Origin: PALSA-612 sp963773055
GTDB lineage: Bacteria; Actinomycetota; Thermoleophilia; Gaiellales; Gaiellaceae
Reading direction: 5' to 3'
Assembly (NCBI GenBank): GCA_963773055.1
Contig: CAVYZL010000003.1
Span: 496,001 to 560,000 of the forward strand
Length of the DNA stretch: 64,000 bases
The first letter of the stretch is position 1, and the number at the start of each line of letters is the position of its first letter. The translations under genes were made by a program, and so were the position numbers. Shown piece after piece: positions 42,349-50,990 of this stretch. Under the pieces are notes generated by a model. The model searched no databases. It was given only the letters and a program-made list of their open reading frames with translations, and was not told where the DNA came from.

Positions 42349-43297
42349 CGAGCGAATCCGTCAGCTTCTCGAGCGCGCGGACGACCATCGCGCCGTCGCG
42401 CGCGACCTTCCGCCGGTCGCCCTCGCCCCGCACGAGCGCGAGGAAGTGCTCGCACTCGAGGCGCAAGGGCTCTTCGAGCGCCACCGCCGGCTTCGAGACG
42501 TCTCCCGGAGATGCCTTCCAGCCGCCCTCGATCCGCTCGGGGGCGTTCTCGTAGAGGGTCAGCTTCCACTCGGGCTCCATGTCGTCGAACACGACCTGCT
42601 TCTCCGTGCCCACCACTGTCATCTTGCGGAGCTTGTGCGGGTCGAGCCAGGACAGGTGCATGTGCGCGATCTTCCCCGACGGAAAGCGGAGCGTGCAGAA
42701 GACGACGTCCTCAATGCCCGGCTGAAGAAACGCCCGGCCTTCGGCGACCGCCTCGTTCGGCTCCTCGTCGAGCAGGTAGAGGATCACCGACAGGTCGTGG
42801 ACGCCGAGCGACCACATGGCGTTCTCGAACGGCCGGATCACGCCGAAGTTCACGCGCTGACCGTAGAGGTACAGCACATCACCGAGCGCGCCGGAGTCGA
42901 CGAGCTGCTTCAGCGCCTGCACGCCGGGGTGATAGAGGAGCAGATGGCCCGGCATGAGCACGAGGTCGCGCTCTTCGGAGAGGGCGACGAGCTCGTCCAT
43001 CTCGGCGCCGCACATCGCCGGCGGCTTCTCGACGAACACGTGCTTGCCCGCCTCGAGCGCGCGCTTGGCGAGGGGGTAGTGCTGCGGCACGTCGGTTGCG
43101 ATCGCGACCGCCTCGACGCTCCCGTCCTCCAGCAGGTCGTCGAACGACTCCGTCCAGCGCGCGTCCGGATGCTGCGCGGCGGCATGCTCGCGGTGCTCGG
43201 CCTTGGCGTCGCAGAGCCAGACGAGCTCGGCCAGCTCGCCGAAGTTCCGGGCCACGTTCCGTCCCCACGGTCCGAGGCCCACCTGGCCGAGCTTCAA
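42338..43297 (-). CDS. Gfo/Idh/MocA oxidoreductase (WbpB-like sugar 3-dehydrogenase)
   Basis: A 319-residue protein from TTG 43297: KLGQVGLGPWGRNVARNF is the NAD-binding fold, VFVEKPPAMC contains the EKP signature, and the GVHDLSVILYLL region supplies the catalytic His. WbpB oxidises the 3-OH of UDP-GlcNAcA. The start TTG overlaps the upstream stop (TTGA). Homology begins at that codon, and no better start is nearby. Confidence 0.85.
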   Translation of the reverse strand: MKLGQVGLGPWGRNVARNFGELAELVWLCDAKAEHREHAAAQHPDARWTESFDDLLEDGSVEAVAIATDVPQHYPLAKRALEAGKHVFVEKPPAMCGAEMDELVALSEERDLVLMPGHLLLYHPGVQALKQLVDSGALGDVLYLYGQRVNFGVIRPFENAMWSLGVHDLSVILYLLDEEPNEAVAEGRAFLQPGIEDVVFCTLRFPSGKIAHMHLSWLDPHKLRKMTVVGTEKQVVFDDMEPEWKLTLYENAPERIEGGWKASPGDVSKPAVALEEPLRLECEHFLALVRGEGDRRKVARDGAMVVRALEKLTDSLVAS

Positions 43298-44601
43298 AGC
43301 TTCCAGACCTTGTCGGAGCTCCGACCCTTCTCCCCGGTTGCGTTCCGGAAGTCGACGACGAGCTGCGCGCGGTCGACGAGTGCGTCGTAGTCGATCCCCG
43401 AGTGGTCCGTGACGATCGTGACGCAGTCGAAGGCCGCCGGGTCGAGCGGCATCGACGTGAGACCGAGCTCCGGCACCTCGGGCACGTGGGGGTCGTGGTA
43501 GGAGACGTCTGCGCCCGCGTTCCGGAGCAGCTCGATGATCTTGAGCGCCGGCGACTCGCGGACGTCTGAGATGTCCGCCTTGTAGGCGACGCCGAGCACG
43601 AGCACCTTCGAGCCCTTCAGGGACTTCTGGCTCCCGTGGTTGAGCGCCTGCGAGATCACCGAGCGGCAGTAGTACGGCATGTTCTCGTTGACCTTGCCCG
43701 CGAGCTCGATGAACTCGGTGTAGAAGCCGAACTCTCTCGCCTTCCACGTGAGGTAGAAGGGGTCGATCGGGATGCAGTGGCCGCCGAGGCCCGGCCCGGG
43801 CTCGAAGCGCATGAAGCCGAACGGCTTCGTCGAGGCGGCGTCGACAACCTCCCAGACGTCGATTCCCATCCGGTCGCATAGCTGCGCCAGCTCGTTGACG
43901 AGCGCGATGTTGACCGAGCGGAAGATGTTCTCGAGCAGCTTCGTCAGCTCGGCCGCCTCGGGCGACGAGACCGGGTGCACCTGGTCGAGCGCGCCCTGGT
44001 AGAGGGCGGCCGCGCGCTCGGTGCACGCTTCTGTGATCCCACCGACGATCTTCGGCACGTTCTCCGGCCGCCACTTCGTGTTTCCGGGGTCGACCCGCTC
44101 TGGCGAGAAGGCGAGGTTGAAGTCTTTGCCGACCTCGAGCCCGCTCGTCTCGAGCAGCGGGAGCACGATCTCGCGCGTCGTGCCGGGGTACGTCGTCGAC
44201 TCGAGCACGACAAGGTGCCCTGGGCGGAGCCGTGTCGCGATCGCGGAGACGGCGTTGCGGAGGATCGTGATATCCGGCTCCCTCTGCTTCGAGAGCGGCG
44301 TCGGAAGGCAGACGACGATCGCGTCGGCGCCCCTGAGCCGGTCGTAGTCCGTTGTCGCGGAGATCCGGCCGTCTTCCACGAATGGGCGGAGCGTCTCCGA
44401 CGCGACGTCCTCGATGTGGCTCTCGCCGCGGTTGAGCGCGGCCACGATCTCCTCAGCGACGTCGACGAGGAGGACGGACTTTCCGGCGCCGGCGAGGAGC
44501 TGCGCGAGCGGGACGCCGACGTAGCCGGCGCCGACGACGGCGACGTCCCACGTCTCCGTCGTCGGCTCGGCTGTCCGCGCTTCTGTGCTGGGCTCGGTCA
44601 T
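43294..44601 (-). CDS. Nucleotide-sugar 6-dehydrogenase (WbpA/UDP-GlcNAc dehydrogenase-like)
   Basis: A 435-residue UDP-sugar dehydrogenase: DVAVVGAGYVGVPLAQLLAG, VCLPTPLSKQREPD, ESTTYPGTTREIV, FNLAFSPERVDPGN, LLENIFRSVNIALVNELA and GGHCIPIDPFYLTWKA with the usual Cys replaced by the CIP context (Cys in GHC). It oxidises C6 of UDP-GlcNAc to the uronic acid. ATG 44601 overlaps the epimerase stop. Neighbours define the pathway. Confidence 0.9.
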   Translation of the reverse strand: MTEPSTEARTAEPTTETWDVAVVGAGYVGVPLAQLLAGAGKSVLLVDVAEEIVAALNRGESHIEDVASETLRPFVEDGRISATTDYDRLRGADAIVVCLPTPLSKQREPDITILRNAVSAIATRLRPGHLVVLESTTYPGTTREIVLPLLETSGLEVGKDFNLAFSPERVDPGNTKWRPENVPKIVGGITEACTERAAALYQGALDQVHPVSSPEAAELTKLLENIFRSVNIALVNELAQLCDRMGIDVWEVVDAASTKPFGFMRFEPGPGLGGHCIPIDPFYLTWKAREFGFYTEFIELAGKVNENMPYYCRSVISQALNHGSQKSLKGSKVLVLGVAYKADISDVRESPALKIIELLRNAGADVSYHDPHVPEVPELGLTSMPLDPAAFDCVTIVTDHSGIDYDALVDRAQLVVDFRNATGEKGRSSDKVWKL

Positions 44602-45650
44602 CGGCCGGAAAGCGTACAGAGCGCCTCCGCGATCCGATCGGCTGCATGGCCGTCTCCGTACAGCAGGTGGCGGTCCCCTGGCAGAGGAAGCGCTTCTTCG
44701 ACGGCTTCGGCGAGTCGCTCGGGATCGTCGTCGACGAGCGTGTTCGCGCCGAGCTCGACCGTGTCGACCCACTCCGTCGACGGGCGAGCCGTCACGCATG
44801 GGACGCCGTACCAGTACGCCTCCTTCTGCACGCCGCCCGAGTCGGTCACGATCACGCGAGCCTGCGACGCGAGCGCCATGAAGTCCAGGTACGAAAGCGG
44901 CGAGACCAACCGGACCTGTCCGGGGGACAGTCCCTGTGTCGTAATTGCAACGCGCGTTCGGGGATGGGCCGGGAAGACGACGGGCAAAGCGATGCGCCGC
45001 AGCCCGTCGAGGATCCGCTCCAGGCGAGGGGCGACCACGTTCGCGTCCCGGTGGATCGTCGCGACGACGTAGCTCCCCGGCTCGAGATCGAGCCGCTCGA
45101 GGACGTCGGAACGCTGTCGCGCAACGGGTGCGAACAGACGATTCGCATCCGCCATCACGTCGCCGACGACCTCCATCTGCCCGGGGACGCCTTCCGCCTC
45201 GAGGATCGCGCGCGAGCGCTCGTCCGGGCACAGGAGGAGGTCCGCAACGCGGTCGACCTCGATGCGGTTGTGCTCCTCCGGCATCGTCAGGTCGCCCGAG
45301 CGCATCCCCGCCTCGACATGTGCGAGCGGGATGCCCGTCTCGCGTGCCGCGCGCGCCCCGGCGACGGTCGAGTTCGTGTCGCCGAACACGACCACCGCGT
45401 CGGGCTGCTCGGCCGCGATCGCAGAGGCGACTCCGGGCTGCATGGCGCCGACGTCGCGCGTGTGCGCTTCGAGCCGGTAGGCAGGCTCGGCGAGCCCCAG
45501 CTCCTCGAAGAAAACGTCGGACAGCTCGCGGTCGTAGTGCTGCCCCGTGTGGAGCACGACCTCGTCGATCCCCGCCTCCCGGAGGGCGACGGAGAGAGGC
45601 CCGGACTTGACGAACTGCGGCCGGTTGCCTACGACGGAGAGCGCCTTCAT
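44598..45650 (-). CDS. Non-hydrolysing UDP-N-acetylglucosamine 2-epimerase family (WecB/WbpI)
   Basis: A 350-residue GT-B-like epimerase: VVGNRPQFVKSGPLS, HTGQHYDRELSDVFFEELG, VVFGDTNSTVAGA, HVEAGMRSGD, PEEHNRIEVDRVADLL and TDSGGVQKEAYWYGVPCVTARPSTEW. It interconverts gluco and manno forms of UDP-GlcNAc or, in the Wbp pathway, UDP-GlcNAc3NAcA. It is the first gene of the set. TAGGCT lies 9 bases before ATG 45650, a leaderless-type promoter. Confidence 0.9.
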   Translation of the reverse strand: MKALSVVGNRPQFVKSGPLSVALREAGIDEVVLHTGQHYDRELSDVFFEELGLAEPAYRLEAHTRDVGAMQPGVASAIAAEQPDAVVVFGDTNSTVAGARAARETGIPLAHVEAGMRSGDLTMPEEHNRIEVDRVADLLLCPDERSRAILEAEGVPGQMEVVGDVMADANRLFAPVARQRSDVLERLDLEPGSYVVATIHRDANVVAPRLERILDGLRRIALPVVFPAHPRTRVAITTQGLSPGQVRLVSPLSYLDFMALASQARVIVTDSGGVQKEAYWYGVPCVTARPSTEWVDTVELGANTLVDDDPERLAEAVEEALPLPGDRHLLYGDGHAADRIAEALCTLSGR

Positions 45651-45659
45651 GCCGTTGGT

Positions 45660-45665
45660 AGCCTA
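45660..45665 (-). promoter_or_regulatory. Leaderless-type -10 hexamer TAGGCT for the epimerase operon
   Basis: Minus-strand TAGGCT ends 9 bases before ATG 45650. It sits between the operon and the divergent tRNA gene. The same hexamer and the same 9-base spacing occur before coxB. Confidence 0.5.
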
Positions 45666-45672
45666 GGCGCGA

Positions 45673-45745
45673 GGGCCGTTAGCTCAGCTGGTAGAGCAGG
45701 GGACTCTTAATCCCAAGGTCGAAGGTTCGAGTCCTTCACGGCGAA
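45673..45745 (+). tRNA. tRNA-Lys (CTT anticodon), 3' end duplicated
   Basis: The gene shows a 5' acceptor strand GGGCCGT, D arm GCTC...GAGC, anticodon loop CTCTTAA (CTT, lysine) and T arm GAAGG-TTCGAGT-CCTTC. The first 3' acceptor reads ACGGCGA, which mispairs at the last two positions; the exact complement ACGGCCC followed by A occurs 35 bases later (45773-45780) in a second copy of the 3' part. CCA is not encoded. The intact gene before rearrangement probably joined the 5' part to the second copy. Whether the present gene yields a mature tRNA is uncertain. Confidence 0.85.
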
Positions 45746-45777
45746 GCCCAAGGTCGAAGGTTCGAGTCCTTCACGGC
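45712..45777 (+). repeat. Tandem duplication of the tRNA-Lys 3' half
   Basis: A 31-base unit beginning CCCAAGGTCGAAGGTTCG occurs at 45712-45742 and again, identical, at 45747-45777, separated by GAAG (period 35). Confidence 0.9.
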
Positions 45778-45781
45778 CCAT
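45760..45781 (+). repeat. Attachment-site copy (tRNA-proximal)
   Basis: The 22 bases GTTCGAGTCCTTCACGGC + CCAT recur exactly at 46401-46422. They include the T loop, T stem and acceptor end of tRNA-Lys, the usual integrase target. Together the two copies enclose about 620 bp. Confidence 0.8.
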
Positions 45782-45785
45782 CTGA

Positions 45786-45881
45786 CCGCACGGCCAGCGA
45801 AACCTCGCCGTGACCGCGAACACGTACACACATGTGATGGTCGACGAGACGGAGCTCGACTACGCGGCGGTGCTGCCGTGA
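45786..45881 (+). pseudogene. Tyrosine recombinase (integrase), C-terminal remnant
   Basis: An in-frame stretch after a TGA reads PHGQRNLAVTANTYTHVM, then VDETELDYAAVLP and stop. NLAVTANTYTHV is the C-terminal block of phage-type integrases, with the nucleophilic Tyr in the TYTH context (codon 45825-45827), preceded by the conserved HGxxN-like turn. Only about 31 residues remain, and they begin right after the tRNA attachment repeat. This marks the residue of an excised or deleted integrative element. Confidence 0.7.
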
Positions 45882-45903
45882 TGGACGGAAGGAGCGGAGA
45901 CCC

Positions 45904-46329
45904 ATGAGCGAGGTCATCGACCACGTCGAAATCAGGGTGAGCGACCTTGCCACGAGTCGGCGTATGTACGAAGCGGCCCTATCCGAACTTGGATTCGCAG
46001 TGCTGAGTGAGGGTGAGTTCGAAGGCGATGCCTACGTCTTCTTTGGGCGTGGTACAAGCGACGACTTCGCGCTGCACTCGGTCGGCACTGAGCCAGGTCG
46101 AGACCGCGTCACGACGGGCGCCCACATCGCGTTTTCGGCGCCGGACACCGCAAGCGTCGAGCGTTGGCATACAGCGGCGATCGAGAACGGCGGCACCGAC
46201 AACGGTGCGCCCGGCGTACGGCCCGAATACCGCGGCCTCTATTACGCTGCGTTCGCGCTCGAGCCGGACGGCAACAACGTCGAAGCTGTCTTCCACGCAC
46301 CTGTCAGCCCGGCTCAAACGCCCGAATGA
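45904..46329 (+). CDS. VOC/glyoxalase-family protein
   Basis: The 141-residue protein MSEVIDHVEIRVSDLATSRR... has one vicinal-oxygen-chelate module: HVEIRV supplies the first His, HIAFSAPD the middle strand, and AFALEPDGNNVEAVFH the terminal Glu. Such proteins are lyases, dioxygenases or resistance proteins. GGAAGGAG lies 9 bases before ATG 45904. It sits inside the two tRNA-derived repeats, so it is probably cargo of the former element. Confidence 0.85.
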   Translation: MSEVIDHVEIRVSDLATSRRMYEAALSELGFAVLSEGEFEGDAYVFFGRGTSDDFALHSVGTEPGRDRVTTGAHIAFSAPDTASVERWHTAAIENGGTDNGAPGVRPEYRGLYYAAFALEPDGNNVEAVFHAPVSPAQTPE

Positions 46330-46400
46330 GCCGGGACGCGCTCGCACGGTGCATACCCCGGTGCAGACCTCAGGAGGGATATACGCCGGATAGCAGGAGT

Positions 46401-46422
46401 GTTCGAGTCCTTCACGGCCCAT
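46401..46422 (+). repeat. Attachment-site copy (distal)
   Basis: This is an exact 22-base copy of the tRNA-Lys 3' end at 45760-45781, without any other tRNA part. It marks the far end of a small islet holding the integrase remnant and the VOC gene. Confidence 0.8.
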
Positions 46423-46540
46423 TCGCTTGACGTTCCAATGACAACCTCGAGACGGCGAGCATTTGCGATTGGGTCACCTGTGGCACGCTGACCGTCGGTC
46501 TCGGCAGCGCCCGAAGTAACAGAGAAGAGGAGCAGAAGGT

Positions 46541-47572
46541 ATGCGCGCAACCCTGATGTATGGCGCAGGCGATGTTCGTGTGGAGGATGTTCCTGACGCC
46601 CATCTGATCGAACCGGGTGACGCGCTTGTCCGCGTCACCCGCGCCGCGGTTTGTGGGAGCGACCTTTGGCCGTACAAGTCGATGGAGTCGAGTGAGACCG
46701 GTCGGCGAATGGGGCACGAGTTCATCGGGATCGTCGAGGAGGTCGGCAAGGCGGTTGCCACGATCAAGAAGGGTGACCTCGTCGTCTCGCCGTTCCTCTG
46801 GTCCGATGGCACCTGCGTGTTCTGTCAGCGGGGCCTTCACAGCTCGTGTCTTCACGGCGGCAGATACGGCTGGGGCGACGTCGATGGCGGCCAGGGAGAG
46901 GCGGTGCGTGTTCCACAGGCCGAAGGCACCCTCGTTGTGTTGCCCGTCGAGGAGGACGATGCGTTGATGCCGTCGCTGCTGGCGCTGACCGATGTGATGG
47001 GAACCGGCCATCACGCCGCTGTTGGCGCTCGAGTAGGTGTCGGGAAGACAGTGGCAGTGGTCGGGGATGGGGCTGTCGGACTGTGCGGCGTGATCGCGTC
47101 CAAGCGGCTCGGCGCGGCTCGGATCCTCCTCCTCGGCCGGCGACCTGATCGCATCGTCCTGGCGAAGGAGTTCGGGGCGACCGACATCGTGACCGAACGT
47201 GGCGACGACGCAGTCGAGCGCGTCCGCGAGCTCACCGACGGCCTCGGTGCCGATTCGGTTCTCGAATGCGTCGGTCTCGAAGAAGCTGTAGTCACCGCTC
47301 TCGAGCTCACGACACCGGGCGGCGCGGTCGGCCGTGTCGGCATTCCCGAGAACGAGACGCTCCCCGGTGGCCTGCCGTTCTGGAAGAACGTCAGTGTCTC
47401 CGGCGGCCCGAGTCCGGTCCGGGCATACATTGAGGAACTGCTCGCGGATGTGCTTGATGGAGAGATTGAGCCAGGGCGCGTCTTCGACCGGGTGACAGAC
47501 CTCGATGGAGTGCCGGACGGCTACCGCGCGATGAACGAGCGCGAGTCGATCAAGGTCATGATCGAGCTCTGA
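46541..47572 (+). CDS. Zinc-dependent alcohol dehydrogenase family protein
   Basis: A 343-residue MDR enzyme: RAAVCGSDLWPYK (catalytic zinc Cys), MGHEFIGIVEEVG, a structural-zinc-like cluster CVFCQRGLHSSCLHGG and the cofactor fold VAVVGDGAVGLCGVIASKR. It oxidises an alcohol or reduces an aldehyde with NAD(P). AGAGGAGCAG precedes ATG 46541. It lies just beyond the attachment repeat in the accessory-looking stretch. Confidence 0.9.
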   Translation: MRATLMYGAGDVRVEDVPDAHLIEPGDALVRVTRAAVCGSDLWPYKSMESSETGRRMGHEFIGIVEEVGKAVATIKKGDLVVSPFLWSDGTCVFCQRGLHSSCLHGGRYGWGDVDGGQGEAVRVPQAEGTLVVLPVEEDDALMPSLLALTDVMGTGHHAAVGARVGVGKTVAVVGDGAVGLCGVIASKRLGAARILLLGRRPDRIVLAKEFGATDIVTERGDDAVERVRELTDGLGADSVLECVGLEEAVVTALELTTPGGAVGRVGIPENETLPGGLPFWKNVSVSGGPSPVRAYIEELLADVLDGEIEPGRVFDRVTDLDGVPDGYRAMNERESIKVMIEL

Positions 47573-47596
47573 GCCCCTTTCGGGCGTCGAGGCCGG

Positions 47597-47788
47597 ATGG
47601 ACGGAGTCTTCGGTATGCAGGTCGTGCCGGGGGAGTTCGTGGTTCTCAGGGCGGACGATCCGATGGCGGCGGAGTATCGGCGGTTCTCCGAAGGAGTGTC
47701 GTACGCGGCCGACATCGATGGCGAGGCGTGGGTCAAGACGGGCCGGAACTACAGCCTCCGCCGGGTCGAGTTGGCGCCGACCGGCTGA
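47597..47788 (+). CDS. Small hypothetical protein (63 residues)
   Basis: The frame MDGVFGMQVVPGEFVVLRAD... has balanced composition and no membrane segment. It starts 24 bases after the alcohol dehydrogenase stop, with no clear Shine-Dalgarno. Met7 is a possible start. It may be a fragment. The following 230 bases (47789-48020) show nothing I can assign. Confidence 0.35.
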   Translation: MDGVFGMQVVPGEFVVLRADDPMAAEYRRFSEGVSYAADIDGEAWVKTGRNYSLRRVELAPTG

Positions 47789-48020
47789 AGGCGACGTGCT
47801 GACGCTGCCCGACGACGGCGTGAGTCCCCAACACTTAGCCTGAGCCTGCAGATCGTGAGACGCGCTGGATTGAGGATGTACTCGAGGGCGAGCAGCTCCT
47901 TCTGGTCCTCACCAAGGTTTGAGAGCTGTCCGGTTAGGTCCACTCGTCGGTAAGTCACGACGCTGAAGTGGCTTGATCGGCTGAGTTTCGTTGTAGAGCT
48001 ACCGGGAAGGCCCATAGAGA

Positions 48021-49229
48021 ATGAGCGAGGCAGCGAGCGAGCTGGAATTAGGGCCTGAACCCGCGGCCAACTATGAGGTCGTCGTCATTGGAGCGGGCCA
48101 AGCAGGCCTGGCCATGGGCTATTACCTCCGCCGCCAAGGCCGACAGTTCATCATCCTTGAAAGTGGCGGTTCGATCGCGCCCGCATGGCGTGAGCGCTGG
48201 GACTCGCTGACCCTCTTCACGCCGCGGGGTTACAGCAGCCTGCCGGGGCTCCCCTTACCCGGCGACCCGGATGACTACCCGGGTCGCGATGAGGTGATCG
48301 CCTACCTCGAGCGCTACGCCGAAGAGCTCGACCTTCCGATCGAACTCAACAGCCCGGTACGCAGGTTTTCGCGCGAGGATGATCGGTGCTTCGTCCTCGA
48401 GCTCGACGGGCGGACGATTACCGCCGCTCAGGTCGTGGTCGCGACGGGCCCCTTCCAAACGCCCTACATCCCCGAGCTGGCCACCGAGCTCGACGGCGAC
48501 GTCTGGCAGGCGCACAGCACGGGCTACCGACGGCCCGGTGACGTCCCCCAGGGGACCGTGCTCGTGGTCGGGGGCGGGAACACCGGCTTCCAGATTGCCA
48601 AGGAGCTCTCGACCACTCACAAGGTCGTCCTCTCGGTCGGCTCTCGGCAAAAGCCGCTACCGCAACGGGTGGCGGGCCGCGACCTCTTCTGGTGGCTAAC
48701 GAAGACGCGCCTGATCAAGACGACGGTCGAGTCGCGCCTCGGGCGACGACTGAAAGACCGGGACACGTTGATCGGATCGAGCCCTCGCGAGCTCCAGCGC
48801 CGGTATGGCGTTGAGCTGAAGCCGCGCGCGATTCGTGTTTCAGGGCGCACCGTTGGCTTCGAGGACGGAGGCGAGATCAAAGCAGACGCGGTTATCTGGG
48901 CGACGGGCTACCGGCCCGACTATTCCTGGATCGATCTGCCGATCTTCGACCCGGACGGACGCCTCCGCCACCGGCGTGGCGTAACCGACGTCCCGGGTCT
49001 CTACTTCCTCGGTCTCACCTGGCAGCGCACGCGCGGCTCCGCTCTGATCGGCTGGGTGAAGGACGATGCGCAGTTCATCGCCCAGCGAATCGCGGCCGTG
49101 CAAGAGGCGAAGGCACAAGCCGTGCCCGAGCTCCCCACGAAGAGGCCGGCGTCCGGGCAGGAGCGCGCGCCGAGTAGGGTGGGTAGCGATGCACGACCAC
49201 AGCTCGCACGGGCACACCGACATCGTTGA
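48021..49229 (+). CDS. Flavin-containing monooxygenase-like NAD(P)/FAD oxidoreductase
   Basis: A 402-residue protein with the FAD motif VVVIGAGQAGLAMGYYLR, the active-site strip WRERWDSLTLFTPRGYSSLPG, the NADPH motif LVVGGGNTGFQIAKEL and the third conserved block VIWATGYRPDYSWI. It resembles YdhS/CzcO-type flavin monooxygenases that are often found beside metal-handling genes. The next gene, a metal-related multicopper oxidase, starts within its last 41 bases. Confidence 0.88.
   Translation: MSEAASELELGPEPAANYEVVVIGAGQAGLAMGYYLRRQGRQFIILESGGSIAPAWRERWDSLTLFTPRGYSSLPGLPLPGDPDDYPGRDEVIAYLERYAEELDLPIELNSPVRRFSREDDRCFVLELDGRTITAAQVVVATGPFQTPYIPELATELDGDVWQAHSTGYRRPGDVPQGTVLVVGGGNTGFQIAKELSTTHKVVLSVGSRQKPLPQRVAGRDLFWWLTKTRLIKTTVESRLGRRLKDRDTLIGSSPRELQRRYGVELKPRAIRVSGRTVGFEDGGEIKADAVIWATGYRPDYSWIDLPIFDPDGRLRHRRGVTDVPGLYFLGLTWQRTRGSALIGWVKDDAQFIAQRIAAVQEAKAQAVPELPTKRPASGQERAPSRVGSDARPQLARAHRHR
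49175..49180 (+). promoter_or_regulatory. Possible leaderless -10 hexamer TAGGGT before the multicopper oxidase
   Basis: TAGGGT ends 8 bases before ATG 49189. It lies within the 3' end of the flavoprotein gene, so it may be fortuitous. Confidence 0.3.
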
Positions 49230-50990
49230 GTTTCCGAGCTCGACCGAGGGGCTGCCGGACGCGCGCAGTCCTGAAGTCGTCGAGCTCTCCGACGGCGACG
49301 AGTTCGATCTCGAGATCGCACCAGTCAGGAAGCAGATCGGGGACGCCACCGTGCGCATGCTTGCCTATAACGGCTCCGTCCCGGGCCCGACGCTGAAAGT
49401 GCCCCAGGACGCGACGATCACCGTCCACGTCACGAACCGCGGCGACGTCGATGCGACCGTGCACTGGCACGGACTGCGGCTCGAGAACCGCTACGACGGC
49501 ACGCACGAGACGCAGGCGCCGATCCCAGTTGGCGAAACGTTCACGTACCAGGTGAACGTGCCTGATCCAGGCGCGTACTGGTACCACCCGCACATCCGCG
49601 AGGACTACGGCCAGGAGATGGGCCTCTACGGGAACATCCTCGCCGTCCCGAGCGAGGACGATCACTGGCCGCCTGCCCACCGCGAGCTACTCGTGACGCT
49701 CGACGACGTCCTGATCGAGGAGGGGCGGATCGCGCCTTTCAGCGGGTCCGAGACGACGCACGTCGCCATGGGCCGCTTCGGGAACACGATGCTCATCGCC
49801 GGTGAACCGGAGCTCTCGCTCGAGGCCAAGCGCGGCGAGGTCGTGCGCTTCTACTTCACGAACACGGCCAACACGCGGGTCTTCAACGTCACGCTGCCGG
49901 GGCTGCGAATGAAGCTCGTCGGCGGCGACAGCGGCCATTACGAACAGGAGGAACTGGTCGACGAGGTGCTGCTCGCCCCCTCCGAGCGCGTCGTTGTCGA
50001 CGTCCTCTTCTCAGAGCCCGGGGAGCTCGCGCTCGAACATCGAACGCCAGAGAAGTCCTACCGGCTTGCTGCGATCCAGGTCGTTGACGAGCCGGCCGAG
50101 CCCGACCTGACAGAGCAGTTCGAAAACCTGCGCACGAATGAAGACATGAGGGCGCAACGCAACCGAATCGAGCCGTTCATCGAGTCTTCGCCTGACAAGA
50201 CGCTCTCCTTCGTCGCCGAGATGGACGAGGTTGGCCCGGCGGGTGGGGTCGACACCGGTGTCTACTCCTGTCCAATGGATCCGGAGATCATCGCCTCCTG
50301 GGCGGGCAAGTGCCCGAAGTGCGGCATGAAGCTCATGCCTGCGGCGGCGGAGACCGAGGCCCCGACCGCCTTCGCCTGTCCCATGCATGCGGAGATCACG
50401 GCCACGTGGGCCGCGACCTGCCCGAAGTGCGGGATGACGCTGCGCGCGACGGGAATTGGCGGGACTGCTGAAGGGGACGACGCCGGCACGGTCTCGGACG
50501 CCGACGAACAGCATCACAGCCATCACGAAGAGGATCACGGGCACCACGAGCATCACGGCAGCGGCCATGCGCACGGCGCGGCACAGGGGATCGAGTGGGA
50601 AGACGACATGGTCGAGGTCAACCGGATGACGACGCCGGCCAACATGCGCTGGAAGCTGGTCGATCGCGACACCGGGGCCGAAAACGCGCAGATCGATTGG
50701 ACCTCCGGGTCGGCGATCAGGTGAAGCTCCGCCTCGTCAACGAGATGGACTCAGACCACCCCATGCCGCACCCGTTCCACGTGCACGGGGCCGGCCGATT
50801 TCTCATCCTCGCCAGGGACGGAATCGTCGAGCCCAACCTCGTCTGGAAGGACACGGTGCTCATCCGCACCGGAGAGACGGTCGACATCCTGCTCGACGTC
50901 ACCAACCCGGGGCGCTGGATGGCCCACTGCCACATCGCCGAGCACCACGAGAGCGGGATGATGTTCAGCTTCAACGTCGCTCCGGAGTGA
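49189..50990 (+). CDS. Multicopper oxidase with two inserted heavy-metal-binding domains, one frameshift
   Basis: The joined protein has about 600 residues. The first cupredoxin domain has the copper ligands VHWHG and YWYHPH. The last has HPMPHPFHVHG and HCHIAEHHESGM, completing the type 1 and trinuclear sites. Between domains two and three lie two HMBD zinc/copper ribbons (YSCPMDPEI..CPKCGMKLMP and FACPMHAEI..CPKCGMTL) and a His-rich run (HHSHHEEDHGHHEHHG). The frame breaks after AQIDWT near 50707; one missing T restores FRVGDQVKLRLVNEMDSDHP. A role in copper tolerance or metal oxidation is likely. There is no obvious signal peptide. Confidence 0.87.

Noticed and set aside
47749..48015. An 88-codon minus-strand frame in the gap before the flavin monooxygenase
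   Set aside because: No start signal, no recognisable domain, and it overlaps the small plus-strand frame; not enough to call a gene.
50690..50730. Programmed ribosomal frameshift in the multicopper oxidase
   Set aside because: No slippery heptamer or downstream structure is evident, the required change is one missing base, and similar single-base breaks occur in unrelated genes.
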